This document shows, one piece after another, positions 1 through 8,320 of a DNA stretch of 28,627 nt. Position 1 is the stretch's first letter. Each line of letters starts with the position of its first letter. A model generated the notes under the pieces. It searched no databases, had not been told where the DNA came from, and was given only the letters and a program-made list of their open reading frames with translations. The position numbers and the translations under genes were made by a program. This DNA comes from an uncultured Eubacteriales bacterium (GTDB lineage: Bacteria; Bacillota; Clostridia; Oscillospirales; Acutalibacteraceae), in NCBI GenBank assembly GCA_934525065.1, contig CAKSYX010000026.1, forward strand, positions 1 to 28,627, in the 5' to 3' direction.

Positions 1-38
1 GATAGAATCTAAAAATAATTTTGCTCTTTTAAGCGTTT

Positions 39-390
39 TTTTGCCCACTCGCGGTATCTACATACAGCTTCGGGGCAGGCTGAAGAAAGTCCGACGCAAT
101 ATGCCTGAGGGGCTTATTTTTCCTCACATTGCGGCACTTTTTGGTACGCTTACGTCGTCAGTATGGCTTCGACAAAGAAGCACCACACTGCACAAAAAAA
201 CAAGTCCTTCAGGTGCGAAGCAGTTTTTAAAGAGCAAATTTTTGTCGAGACAAGGCGAAAAGATGAGTAATGCTGACGCATTGCGAAGCTTTTTAACGCA
301 GCATCGGCGAAAATTTGCCTTAAAAAACCATATTGAGCCGAACTATCTTCAGCCATGAAAACGCTTTCTGCATCTAAATGCGACAGCCCC
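39..390. repeat. Dispersed repeat, left copy, interrupted by an inserted element
   Basis: Positions 39-77 and 357-390 are exact reverse complements of 28589-28627 and 28553-28586 at the other end of the window. There the two blocks are separated by only two bases. In this copy they are split by about 279 bp. The inner edge begins with GGGGCTGTCGCATTT when read on the minus strand, which resembles the ends of some insertion sequences. No transposase is present, so the parent element cannot be named. The sequence at 1-38 is AT-rich and shows no recognisable gene. Confidence 0.85.
78..356. mobile_element. MITE-like element with terminal inverted repeats, nested in the dispersed repeat
   Basis: The insert splits a repeat that is intact at the right end of the window. 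Its ends form an imperfect terminal inverted repeat: 78-103 starts GGCTGAAGA and the reverse complement of 329-354 starts the same way, with 22 of the first 26 positions matching. No clear target-site duplication is visible; the two bases AA of the empty site are replaced. The element is too short to encode a transposase. Small open frames on both strands (41-358 plus, 150-356 minus) look incidental. A diverged piece of one end recurs at 18977-19041, which supports a dispersed family. Confidence 0.7.
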
Positions 391-468
391 TTTTTCGTGA
401 AGTATTAACGGAAAAGATCAGATTAAAACCTGTTAAATTCCTTGCAGAGACACCCATGGACTTTTTTG

Positions 469-1788
469 TTATTTGCTTTCTCTTTCCCTGATAACGAATC
501 TTACCGGCGTACCTTCAAGGCCGAAAACCTCACGAATCTGGTTTTCGATGTAGCGCTGATAGCTATAATGGAAAAGCTCGGCCTTGTTGACGAAGCAGAC
601 GAAGGTCGGCGGCCTTGTTGAAGCCTGGGTCATATAGAAAATTTTGAGCCTTTTGCCCTTGTCAGTGGGCGGCTGAACCCTTGCTGTTGCCGCCGCAAGA
701 ACATCGTTGAGCTTTCCGGTTGAAATTCTCATCGCGTTTTGCTCGTCAACAAATTTTATCAGTTCAAAGAGCCTGTCGAGACGCTGGCCGGTTTTTGCTG
801 AAATAAAGATGATCGGGGCATAGGACATGAACGAAAAATCGTTCATCAGCTTTTTGCGGTAAGAATCCATTGTTTTTCCGTCTTTTTCAACGGCGTCCCA
901 TTTGTTCACGGCAATGATGCAGGCTTTGCCCATTTCGTGCGCAATTCCGGCAACCTTTGAGTCCTGCTCGGTGAAGCCTTCAACTGCGTCAATCATAATA
1001 ACGCAGACATGAGCCATTTCAACGGCCATTCTGGCGCGGAGAATGCTGTATTTTTCAAGCTGGTCTTCAATTCTGCTTTTGCGCCTCATTCCGGCGGTGT
1101 CGATGAAAACAAAATCGCCGAATTCGTTTGAAATATGAGTGTCCGTTGCGTCTCTCGTTGTTCCTGCAATGTCTGAAACAATTGCGCGCTCCTCGCCGGA
1201 AATGGCGTTGACGAGAGAGGATTTTCCAACGTTCGGCTTACCGATAACGGCAACGCTGATGACATTTTCCTCTTCTTCCTCGCTGTAAGGCGGAAGGTAT
1301 TCAATAACGGCATCGAGCAGATCTCCGGTTCCGTGGCCGTGGACGGCGGAAACTCCTATCGGATCGCCCAGACCGAGGTTATAGAACTCATAAAAATCCG
1401 CAGGCAGCTCGCCGATGTTGTCGCATTTGTTTACACAAAGCACAACAGGCTTTCCGCAGCGCTGGAGCATTGAGGCGACCTCAGCGTCCGTTGCAACAAC
1501 GCCCGAGCGGACATCGCAGACAAGAATAATCACATTTGCGCTTTCAATCGCAAGCTGAGCCTGGCGGCGCATCTGTTTCAAAATCACATCGTTTGAATAA
1601 GGCTCGATACCGCCCGTGTCAACAAGAAGAAAATGCCTTGAAAGCCATTCGCAGTCGGCAAAGATTCTGTCTCTTGTAACGCCGGGGGTGTCGTCAACGA
1701 TTGAAAGCCGCTGACCGACGAGCTTGTTGAAAAGGGTGCTCTTGCCCGTGTTGGGTCGGCCGACTATGGCAACAACAGGTCGTGACAT
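469..1788 (-). CDS. der: Ribosome biogenesis GTPase Der (EngA)
   Basis: Der is a double-GTPase that binds the 50S subunit and is needed for its late assembly; it acts in the cytoplasm. The 439-residue protein has two tandem G domains. The first has a P-loop GRPNTGKS at residues 10-17, DTGG near 57-60 and NKCD at 120-123. The second has GKPNVGKS at 183-190, DTAG near 230 and NKWD further on, followed by a KH-like C-terminal domain. Length is normal for the family. The ATG is preceded by AAAGGAGGAAAAATT, a strong ribosome binding site. The gene starts 14 bp after the upstream DUF512 gene stops, so the two are probably co-transcribed. No terminator is obvious downstream before the repeat. Confidence 0.97.
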   Translation of the reverse strand: MSRPVVAIVGRPNTGKSTLFNKLVGQRLSIVDDTPGVTRDRIFADCEWLSRHFLLVDTGGIEPYSNDVILKQMRRQAQLAIESANVIILVCDVRSGVVATDAEVASMLQRCGKPVVLCVNKCDNIGELPADFYEFYNLGLGDPIGVSAVHGHGTGDLLDAVIEYLPPYSEEEEENVISVAVIGKPNVGKSSLVNAISGEERAIVSDIAGTTRDATDTHISNEFGDFVFIDTAGMRRKSRIEDQLEKYSILRARMAVEMAHVCVIMIDAVEGFTEQDSKVAGIAHEMGKACIIAVNKWDAVEKDGKTMDSYRKKLMNDFSFMSYAPIIFISAKTGQRLDRLFELIKFVDEQNAMRISTGKLNDVLAAATARVQPPTDKGKRLKIFYMTQASTRPPTFVCFVNKAELFHYSYQRYIENQIREVFGLEGTPVRFVIRERESK

Positions 1789-1802
1789 AATTTTTCCTCC
1801 TT

Positions 1803-3110
1803 TTATTCTCCGAGTATATTGTAAAGAAGCTCAGCTCCGTCGCTTTGCGGCGTAACGGTGAGCGTAACATCAAGTGCTTTTTGAACGTCCTCTTTCGTCA
1901 CGTTGTCGAGGAACATATCCTCCTCGCTTCTGAGCATGACGGAGGGAATGATGAGCCGTTTTGCGTAGTCTTTATTTTTGAGCTGAGCAATGAGATCCTG
2001 CCCGGTGACGAGGCCGGCAACAGTGATGCTGTGGCCGAAAAAGTCATTCAAAATTTCAAAGACATCCGCTTTTACGTTCGGAAACTTCTGCTCTGCGGCA
2101 GCGGCAAGCTTTTTGATGAGCGGATAGGCTGCAGTTCCCGTGATAAGGGAAACGCGGCTTTTTGTGTTCCTGTCCGCTTCGCAGCTTTCAAGCGCGTCAA
2201 AAAAGCTGACCTCAAGGTCCTTCCAAAGGCCTACGCCGTTTTCAATCTGCGGATAGTCTTCATAGTATTCCTCGTCCGGAATCGGTAAGGCGGCCTTGAG
2301 ATAAAATTCATCGGCACAAAAGGCAAGACGTGTGCCGTATTTTTCAAGGCATTTTTTTCCGAACGCGTCAACTGTCGAGATGACAGCCTTCGCCTCCTCG
2401 GGCGTATACGGCCTGAGCTTTGCAAGGCCCTTGCGGAACTTCGTCAGACCCACAGGCACAGCAGCGATGCTCTGAATCGCCGGGCGGAGCTTTTCAAGCT
2501 CATTGAGACTGAATTCAAGCTCCTTTCCGTCGTTGAGGCCGGGGCAGAGGACGAGCTGAGTATTGAGCTGAATCCCGGCATCGGCAAGCCCTTTCAAAAT
2601 TGAAAGGCATTCACCGGCGTGCTTGTTTTTCATCATCTCAACGCGCAGGGTCGGGTTCATAGTGTGAACCGAAACGTTCACGGGGCTTATGTGCATATCA
2701 ATAAGTCTTTGAACGTCATGCTCCGTGAGATTCGTCAGCGTAACATAGTTGCCGAAAAGGAAGGAGAGACGGGAGTCATCGTCCTTGAAATAGAGTGTGT
2801 CGCGCATACCCTTCGGCAATTGGTCAATGAAGCAGAAAACGCACTTGTTTTTGCAGTGGTGCTGCCTGTCCATGAGGTAGGTTTCAAACTCAAGGCCGAT
2901 ATCATCGTATTCTTTTTTTCTTATCTTAACCTTTTTTGCCCTGCTTTCTGAAACGAGGGCAAGAACAAGTTTTTCTTCTTTAACATAAAAGCTGTAGTCA
3001 AGAACATCATTGATTTCGTGTCCGTTGACGGAAATGAGAACGTCACCGGCTCTGATGCCCTTTTTGTCGGCTATTGACTTTTTGGCAACGCCGTTTATCA
3101 GAACAGACAT
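1803..3110 (-). CDS. DUF512 family protein with PDZ and radical-SAM-like domains
   Basis: The 435-residue protein has an N-terminal PDZ-like segment (about residues 1-60, including GIRAGDVLISVNG). A cysteine motif HHCKNKCVFCF follows, with C86, C90 and C93 in the CxxxCxxC spacing of radical SAM 4Fe-4S enzymes, and then the DUF512 region. The family commonly sits beside der in Clostridia, but its reaction is unknown. The open frame extends six codons upstream to a TTG at 3128. The ATG at 3110 is preferred because AAAGGAG lies seven bases before it and the TTG would overlap that site. It is probably translated from the same message as der. A ribosome- or RNA-related function is a guess from the neighbour only. 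Confidence 0.9.
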   Translation of the reverse strand: MSVLINGVAKKSIADKKGIRAGDVLISVNGHEINDVLDYSFYVKEEKLVLALVSESRAKKVKIRKKEYDDIGLEFETYLMDRQHHCKNKCVFCFIDQLPKGMRDTLYFKDDDSRLSFLFGNYVTLTNLTEHDVQRLIDMHISPVNVSVHTMNPTLRVEMMKNKHAGECLSILKGLADAGIQLNTQLVLCPGLNDGKELEFSLNELEKLRPAIQSIAAVPVGLTKFRKGLAKLRPYTPEEAKAVISTVDAFGKKCLEKYGTRLAFCADEFYLKAALPIPDEEYYEDYPQIENGVGLWKDLEVSFFDALESCEADRNTKSRVSLITGTAAYPLIKKLAAAAEQKFPNVKADVFEILNDFFGHSITVAGLVTGQDLIAQLKNKDYAKRLIIPSVMLRSEEDMFLDNVTKEDVQKALDVTLTVTPQSDGAELLYNILGE

Positions 3111-3200
3111 GACCTTCTCCTTTCTCAAAAAAACCTGTTATCAGTCAGAATATGAGAGACAGCAAACTCTTTTAAAACTCCGGCAAGCTTTCTCAATCTA

Positions 3201-3234
3201 AAGAAAAAGGCAGAGAAAGCAAAGCTGCTTCTCC
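3201..3234 (-). terminator. Possible intrinsic terminator after rpmF
   Basis: Read on the minus strand, GGAGAAGC and GCTTTCTC can pair with one bulged base around a short loop. The stem is followed by TGCCTTTTTCTTT. The position just downstream of rpmF fits a terminator or attenuator between rpmF and the DUF512 gene. The stem is imperfect, so the call is tentative. Confidence 0.4.
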
Positions 3235-3255
3235 ACCTTTCAAAAGTTCAAAGGC

Positions 3256-3441
3256 TTAGTCCTCATCCTTAGCAACAACGAGCTTGCCATTATAATAACC
3301 GCAATTGCCGCATACTTTATGCGGTACAGCGTATTCGCCGCACTGTTTGCATCTGACAAGCGTGGGAGCTTCAAGCTTCCAAACGTTGGAACGTCTCTTG
3401 TCTCTTCTTGCCTTTGATACCCTTCTCTTTGGTACTGCCAT
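3256..3441 (-). CDS. rpmF: 50S ribosomal protein L32
   Basis: This is a 61-residue large-subunit ribosomal protein beginning MAVPKRRVSKARRDKRRS, the usual L32 N-terminus. Four cysteines at residues 31, 34, 44 and 47 form the CxxC...CxxC zinc ribbon of the zinc-containing (C+) L32 type. The ATG at 3441 is chosen over a GTG at 3450 because AAGGAGGTG lies just upstream and the GTG is part of that site. It follows yceD by under 40 bp, the standard yceD-rpmF pair, and probably uses the yceD promoter. Confidence 0.97.
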   Translation of the reverse strand: MAVPKRRVSKARRDKRRSNVWKLEAPTLVRCKQCGEYAVPHKVCGNCGYYNGKLVVAKDED

Positions 3442-3479
3442 GACCAGCACCTCCTTATAAAATAATTAAATAAACAACG

Positions 3480-3974
3480 TCATTCGTCGAGCAGCGAAAG
3501 CAGCGCTTCAAAACGCGGGTCAACCGCTTTTTTGCAACTGCATCGGGCTTTGTTCAAATTCGCACCGCAGGAGGGACAAACGCCCTTGCAGTCCTCTTTG
3601 CAAAGCAGCTTGCTCGGCAGGTAAAGGTAGATGTCCTCTAAAGTGAGCTGTTCGATGTCAAGCTCCATTGAGGGAACGACAATGTATTCATCGTTGTCCT
3701 CGTTGTTGAGCTCGTTGACCAGAATGTGACTGACCGGAACACGAAAGCTTTTTGAAAACGGTTCGGCGCAGCGGTCGCACACGGCATGAAGCTCAAACCC
3801 GGCGGCAGCTTCAAGAGAAACAATGCCGGCTTTGTTCGTAATTTCACCTTTGAGCGAGACAGGCGTTGTGAATGGAAACACACCGTCAAACTCTTCCTTT
3901 GAAAAATCGAACGAGCAGTCAAGCGAGAGCCTCTCAATTCCGCCGTTCATAAGGCTTTCAAGCGTGATAATCAT
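3480..3974 (-). CDS. yceD: YceD/DUF177 family protein
   Basis: The 164-residue protein matches the YceD (DUF177) family, which is almost always encoded directly before rpmF and has been linked to 23S rRNA or large-subunit maturation. The cysteines CDRC near residue 70 and the C-terminal cluster CKEDCKGVCPSCG plus CSC are typical of the Gram-positive members and look like metal ligands. The start ATG is preceded by GAGGTGAG. A perfect sigma-A promoter lies 26 to 54 bp upstream. The call rests on the cysteine pattern, the length and the rpmF neighbour. Confidence 0.92.
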   Translation of the reverse strand: MIITLESLMNGGIERLSLDCSFDFSKEEFDGVFPFTTPVSLKGEITNKAGIVSLEAAAGFELHAVCDRCAEPFSKSFRVPVSHILVNELNNEDNDEYIVVPSMELDIEQLTLEDIYLYLPSKLLCKEDCKGVCPSCGANLNKARCSCKKAVDPRFEALLSLLDE

Positions 3975-3999
3975 AACTCACCTCATAATAACGAATAAC

Positions 4000-4028
4000 A
4001 TTATATAGATATCCCGGAGTTTTGTCAA
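4000..4028 (-). promoter_or_regulatory. Consensus sigma-A promoter for yceD-rpmF
   Basis: On the minus strand, TTGACA (4028-4023), a 17-bp spacer and TATAAT (4005-4000) match the consensus exactly in both hexamers and in spacing. Such strength fits a ribosomal-protein operon. Confidence 0.93.
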
Positions 4029-4054
4029 GTGATTTTTAAATTTAAAAGGCAAAA

Positions 4055-5962
4055 TCAGTTGACCTTGAAAACATTTGCCTCAAACGGAGTCAAATCGGCG
4101 TTTTTGTCTGAGTTGACGTTGGTTGCAACGAGGGTAAAATGCGACGTGTCAAGCTTTCTTTTTGCTCTCTTGGGAGTAAGGTTCAGCTCAACGTAAAACA
4201 TTTCATCGCCCTCAAGTGTTCTGTAATATGTAAGAACATCCGAGAAACTCTCGTCAGCCAATCTGAAGGTTCCGTAAACCAAAGCCGGATGCTCATGGCG
4301 CAGGGCAATCATCTTTTTGAAGAAGTTCAAAACGGAGTTTGCGTTCTTCTCTTCGTCTGCCGCGTTGATTCTGGTGTGGTTCGGATTGACCTCAATCCAC
4401 GGCGTTCCGGTTGTGAAGCCTGCGTTCTTTTCCGCGCTCCATTGCATCGGTGTTCTTGCGTGGTCGCGGCTGCCTGCCCAAACGATTTTATAGGCTTCGT
4501 GCGGAGTTTTGCCCTTTTCACGAAGGTCGTTGAAGCAGTTGATGCTTTCAATGTCGCGAAAATCGTCCATCATGCAAAATTCGCTGTTGGTCATGCCGAG
4601 CTCCTGACCCTGATAGACGAACGGAGTGCCCTTGAAGGTCATTTGCATGACGCAAAGCAGCTTGCTCAGCTCGTCACGGTAAAATCCGTCCGGGCAAACC
4701 TTTGAAGTCATGCGCGGCCAGTCGTGGTTTTCAAAGAAAACTACCGGCCAGCAGTGGTTTCCGTAGCCAAGCTGCCACTTGACAAGCTCTTTTGCCATCG
4801 GGCGAAGGTCATATCTGTAATCAAGGAAGCGTTTTTTGCCGGGGTTGTCCATGTGGTCGAAGGAGAAAACAACGCTCAGCTCCTTGCGGTAGTCACCGGT
4901 CATAAGCTTGCTCATTTCAATACCCGTACCCTGACATTCGCCGACTGTGAATGCGTCATATTTTGAAAAGGTGTTTTCGTTCATTTCATGCAGGAACTCA
5001 TGAAGCCGCGGACCGTAAAAATAGTGCTCAACACCCTTGAAGCCCATGAGTGTACCGATGAGCTCGTGTCCGTCCGGAAGGCCGGGAGTTTTTGAAATGA
5101 AGCTGATTACGTCAAGGCGGAAGCCGTCGATGCCTTTTTCAAGCCACCAGTTTATCATGTCATAAAGCTCATGGCGGAGGTTTTCATTCTCCCAGTTGAG
5201 ATCCATCTGCTTTTTGGTGAAGAGGTGCAGTGCCCACTGCTTTCTTTCGGGGTAATAATTCCACGCGCTGCCCCTGAAAATCGAGTCCCAGTTGTTCGGC
5301 GGAGTGTTTTCGTCTCCGTCTCTCCAGTAGTAGTAGTCCTTATACGGTGAGTTTTCGTCGTGGAGTGCGCTTTGGAACCATTTGTGCTCGTCCGAGCTGT
5401 GGTTGATAACAAGATCCATGATGAGTCTCATGCCGCGCTTGTGGATTTCGGAAAGGAGGGTGTCAAAGTCCTCCATCGTTCCGAATTCTTCCATTATTTT
5501 GCGGTAGTCGCGGATGTCGTAGCCGTTGTCATCGTTGGGCGAATCATAGATAGGGCTGCACCAGATGGCGTTGATGCCGAGATCCTTGAGGTAGTCAAGC
5601 TTGCCGATGATTCCCCGAAGGTCGCCGATTCCGTCTCCGTTTGAATCGCAGAAGGAGCGCGGATAAATTTGATAAAAGACCGCTTCCTTCCACCACTTCG
5701 GCTCAATAGGAGCGTCATCCTCAAGCGGCGCGTCCTTTTCGCTGTTCAGAATGGAGAGCAGCGAGTCGATAAAGGAATCGTCAATTTTTCCGAAGGTGAG
5801 CTTTTGAAGTGCCTCAAGCTTCAGCGAACCGAGCGGCGTTTTGGTGATGAGCGAAAGGTCAAATCCTGCCGCATAAAGTGCTTTGGCGATGATGTCGTGA
5901 CCTGCCGGGGATTTCAGAATATCTCTGAGTTTTGTTTCTTTTGTAACTGTGAAGCTTTCCAT
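4055..5962 (-). CDS. GH13 alpha-glucosidase (oligo-1,6-glucosidase-like) with N-terminal helical extension
   Basis: The 635-residue protein hydrolyses short alpha-glucosides (isomaltose, trehalose-type or related), judged from the GH13 catalytic core starting at about residue 90 (KWWKEAVFYQIYPRSF). The expected nucleophile is D284 in GFRLDV, the acid/base is E342 in TVGECQ, and D414 is in ENHD. QGQELG and the HARTPMQWS motif near residue 501 are typical of the oligo-1,6-glucosidase group. No signal peptide is seen, so it is cytoplasmic. Residues 1-85 form an extra helical domain not usual in this group. The ATG at 5962 has CGGAGG seven bases upstream, and the longer frame to 6001 is not needed. 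Exact substrate cannot be told. No sugar transporter or regulator is adjacent. Confidence 0.93.
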   Translation of the reverse strand: MESFTVTKETKLRDILKSPAGHDIIAKALYAAGFDLSLITKTPLGSLKLEALQKLTFGKIDDSFIDSLLSILNSEKDAPLEDDAPIEPKWWKEAVFYQIYPRSFCDSNGDGIGDLRGIIGKLDYLKDLGINAIWCSPIYDSPNDDNGYDIRDYRKIMEEFGTMEDFDTLLSEIHKRGMRLIMDLVINHSSDEHKWFQSALHDENSPYKDYYYWRDGDENTPPNNWDSIFRGSAWNYYPERKQWALHLFTKKQMDLNWENENLRHELYDMINWWLEKGIDGFRLDVISFISKTPGLPDGHELIGTLMGFKGVEHYFYGPRLHEFLHEMNENTFSKYDAFTVGECQGTGIEMSKLMTGDYRKELSVVFSFDHMDNPGKKRFLDYRYDLRPMAKELVKWQLGYGNHCWPVVFFENHDWPRMTSKVCPDGFYRDELSKLLCVMQMTFKGTPFVYQGQELGMTNSEFCMMDDFRDIESINCFNDLREKGKTPHEAYKIVWAGSRDHARTPMQWSAEKNAGFTTGTPWIEVNPNHTRINAADEEKNANSVLNFFKKMIALRHEHPALVYGTFRLADESFSDVLTYYRTLEGDEMFYVELNLTPKRAKRKLDTSHFTLVATNVNSDKNADLTPFEANVFKVN

Positions 5963-6005
5963 CGTTTTCCTCCGTTCTGTGTTGAGAACAAAAATATACA
6001 TTTCT

Positions 6006-6034
6006 ATGATACACCATCAAAGAAAATTTTTCAA
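6006..6034 (-). promoter_or_regulatory. Probable promoter for the GH13 gene
   Basis: On the minus strand, TTGAAA (6034-6029), 17 bp and TATCAT (6011-6006) lie about 45 bp before the start codon. Each hexamer differs from consensus by one base. Confidence 0.65.
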
Positions 6035-6071
6035 GGGCAAAGAGCCGCCGGTTTTTTTATTGCGATAGGTC

Positions 6072-6100
6072 TTGTTTAGTCAAAGCGTTTGTGATATAAT
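6072..6100 (+). promoter_or_regulatory. Probable promoter for the ruvCAB run
   Basis: TTGTTT (6072-6077), a 17-bp spacer and TATAAT (6095-6100) lie 30 bp before the ruvC start. It diverges from the GH13 promoter. Confidence 0.75.
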
Positions 6101-6129
6101 CTATTGATACTAAAATGAGGTATTATGTC

Positions 6130-6645
6130 ATGATCATATTGGGAATTGATCCGGGCTATGCTATCGTAGGCTTCGGGGTCATAGAATATAACAGCAACCG
6201 CTTCAAAATGCTTGAATACGGCGCGATAACAACTGAGGCCGGAGTGTCCTTCAACCGTCGCCTTGAGATCATCTATGACGAGCTGACTGCGCTCATTGAA
6301 AAGTACAGGCCGGCGGCAATGAGCGTTGAAAAGGTTTTTTATAACAGCAATGCAAAAACCGTTATTGATGTCAGCCAGGCGAGGGGAGTCATTATGCTCG
6401 CTGCGCAGAAAACGCGGACACGAGTTTTTGAATACACACCACTTCAGGTCAAACAGAGCGTTGTCGGCTACGGCAGAGCGGAAAAAAAGCAGGTTCAGGA
6501 CATGACAAAAAGAATCCTTTCGCTCAAAGAGATTCCGAAGCCGGATGACGCCGCGGATGCGCTTGCAATGGCAATTTGCCACGCGCACGCCGGTTCATCG
6601 ACTCTTGACCCGATTGCCGGAATGAGGATAAAGAAAGGAATATAA
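6130..6645 (+). CDS. ruvC: Crossover junction endodeoxyribonuclease RuvC
   Basis: RuvC cuts Holliday junctions produced by recombination, working with the RuvAB branch-migration motor encoded next. The 171-residue protein carries the RNase H-fold active-site acids D7 (GIDPG), E67 (SVEKVF) and D140/D143 (PDDAADALA). Length is normal. The frame opens with an ATG at 6115, but that ATG overlaps the likely ribosome binding site TGAGG. The ATG at 6130, which gives MIILGIDPG, fits family N-termini. Confidence 0.96.
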   Translation: MIILGIDPGYAIVGFGVIEYNSNRFKMLEYGAITTEAGVSFNRRLEIIYDELTALIEKYRPAAMSVEKVFYNSNAKTVIDVSQARGVIMLAAQKTRTRVFEYTPLQVKQSVVGYGRAEKKQVQDMTKRILSLKEIPKPDDAADALAMAICHAHAGSSTLDPIAGMRIKKGI

Positions 6646-6667
6646 GCTGAAAGAAAGGAAACAGAAA

Positions 6668-7273
6668 ATGTTTTATAGCTTAACGGGCGAGGTCGTTTTT
6701 TCCGACCTAAATTCGGTTGCCGTTTCCTGCGGCGGTGTTGCGTTCAGGTGCCAAAGCAGCGCAAACACTCTCAGAGAAATCAGAATCGGAGAAACGGTGA
6801 CCTTGTATACATATCTCAATGTCCGCGAGGATGCACTCGATTTGTTTGGCTTTCTTCGCGAATATGAGCTTGAATGGTTCAGGCTCCTGATTGGCGTAAC
6901 AGGTGTCGGTCCCAAGGCCGCGCTTGCGATTCTTTCGCAGCTTACGCCGGAAAAGCTTGCGCTGTGTGTTTCGACCGGCGATGTCAAGGCTATCACAAAG
7001 GCCAACGGGGTGGGCCCGAAGCTTGCACAAAGGGTTATTCTTGAGCTTAAAGACAAGGCAAAAAGTGCGGTTTCCTCTTTGCCTGAGGCAGGAATGCTTG
7101 AAAGCGCTGAAGCGGTCTGTGAAGCGGAAAACACGAGTGAGGCCGTTGCTGCGCTCACAATGCTCGGCTACGCAAAAAGCGAAGCCGCCGTTGCCGTTGG
7201 CAAGGTTGACCCGGAGCTCTCGGTTCAGGATATCATAAAGCAGGCGCTTAAAATTCTTTCAAGGAGGGCATGA
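6668..7273 (+). CDS. ruvA: Holliday junction branch-migration protein RuvA
   Basis: RuvA binds the four-way junction and loads the RuvB motor. The 201-residue protein starts MFYSLTGEV, has an N-terminal OB fold and paired helix-hairpin-helix motifs (GVTGVGPKAAL near 76-86 and NGVGPKLAQRV near 113-123), and ends in the small RuvB-contacting domain. It lies 22 bp after ruvC and 3 bp before ruvB. The AAGGAGG that serves ruvB is embedded in its last codons. Confidence 0.96.
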   Translation: MFYSLTGEVVFSDLNSVAVSCGGVAFRCQSSANTLREIRIGETVTLYTYLNVREDALDLFGFLREYELEWFRLLIGVTGVGPKAALAILSQLTPEKLALCVSTGDVKAITKANGVGPKLAQRVILELKDKAKSAVSSLPEAGMLESAEAVCEAENTSEAVAALTMLGYAKSEAAVAVGKVDPELSVQDIIKQALKILSRRA

Positions 7274-7276
7274 TAA

Positions 7277-8305
7277 ATGGCTGACAACGATTTTGAAGAA
7301 AGATTTATAACGGCCGATTATACCCCTCTCGATAACGACATTGAGCTTTCGCTGCGACCGAGAACGATGGAGGATTATATCGGCCAGGAAAAGGTCAAGG
7401 AAAACCTTGAGGTTTATATTCAGGCGGCGCTCAAGCGCGGCGAAAGCCTTGACCATGTTCTTCTTTACGGCCCTCCGGGACTCGGAAAAACCACCCTTGC
7501 CGGAATTGTTGCAAACGAGATGGGCGTCAACCTGCGCGTGACCTCGGGCCCGGCGATTGAAAAGCAGGGTGACCTTGCCGCTCTTTTGACGAACCTTTCG
7601 GAGGGAGACGTTCTCTTTATTGACGAAATTCACCGTCTTAACCGCAGCGTTGAAGAGGTGCTCTACCCGGCAATGGAGGATAACGCCCTTGATATTATCA
7701 TCGGCAAAGGCCCTTCGGCACGTTCAATTCGTCTCGATTTGCCGAAATTCACGCTTGTCGGTGCAACAACAAGAGCCGGCCAGCTTTCCGCACCGCTGCG
7801 CGACCGCTTCGGCGTTGTTCTGAGGCTTGAGCTTTATTCCCCGGAACAGCTCGCTCAGATAGTCAAGCGCAGTGCGGGCATACTTTCAATAGGCGTCGAA
7901 GAAAAGGGCGCGCTTGAAATTGCACGCCGCTCAAGGGGCACGCCGAGAATTGCCAACCGTCTTCTCAAGCGTGCGCGCGATTTCGCGGATGTCATGGGCA
8001 ACGGCGTGATTGACGTTGAAACGGCGAACCTTGCGCTTTCAAAAATGGAGATTGACCGTCTCGGCCTTGACAGGATCGACCGACTGATACTTTCAACAAT
8101 GATAAAAAATTACAACGGAGGCCCCGTCGGACTTGAAACGATCGCCGCCGCAATCGGCGAAGAGGCTGTCACAATTGAGGATGTCTACGAGCCGTATCTC
8201 ATGCAGATAGGCTTTTTGAGCAGAACTCCGCGCGGAAGGACTGTCACCACGGCCGCGTATGAACACCTCGGCATAACTATGCCGGGGCAGCAGAAAATGT
8301 TTTGA
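7277..8305 (+). CDS. ruvB: Holliday junction branch-migration ATPase RuvB
   Basis: RuvB is the hexameric AAA+ motor of branch migration. The 342-residue protein shows Walker A GPPGLGKT at residues 65-72, Walker B FIDEIH at 114-119, the sensor region GATTRAGQLS, and the C-terminal winged helix ending near TPRGRTVTTAAYEHL. Length and start (MADNDFEERF) are standard. It is tightly coupled to ruvA. Confidence 0.97.
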   Translation: MADNDFEERFITADYTPLDNDIELSLRPRTMEDYIGQEKVKENLEVYIQAALKRGESLDHVLLYGPPGLGKTTLAGIVANEMGVNLRVTSGPAIEKQGDLAALLTNLSEGDVLFIDEIHRLNRSVEEVLYPAMEDNALDIIIGKGPSARSIRLDLPKFTLVGATTRAGQLSAPLRDRFGVVLRLELYSPEQLAQIVKRSAGILSIGVEEKGALEIARRSRGTPRIANRLLKRARDFADVMGNGVIDVETANLALSKMEIDRLGLDRIDRLILSTMIKNYNGGPVGLETIAAAIGEEAVTIEDVYEPYLMQIGFLSRTPRGRTVTTAAYEHLGITMPGQQKMF

Positions 8306-8320
8306 TTCGGAGGTTTTTTT

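Noticed and set aside
150..356. 68-codon minus-strand open frame inside the MITE-like element
   Set aside because: It lies wholly within the repeat element and resembles the spurious proteins often predicted from such repeats; no ribosome binding site was seen.
41..358. 105-codon open frame on the plus strand at the left end
   Set aside because: It runs across the junctions between the dispersed repeat and the inserted element, has no ribosome binding site and no recognisable domain, so it is incidental.
6044..6060. GCCGCCGGTTTTTTTA as a possible terminator between the GH13 gene and ruvC
   Set aside because: No convincing stem precedes the T-run, and the genes diverge here, so no terminator is expected.
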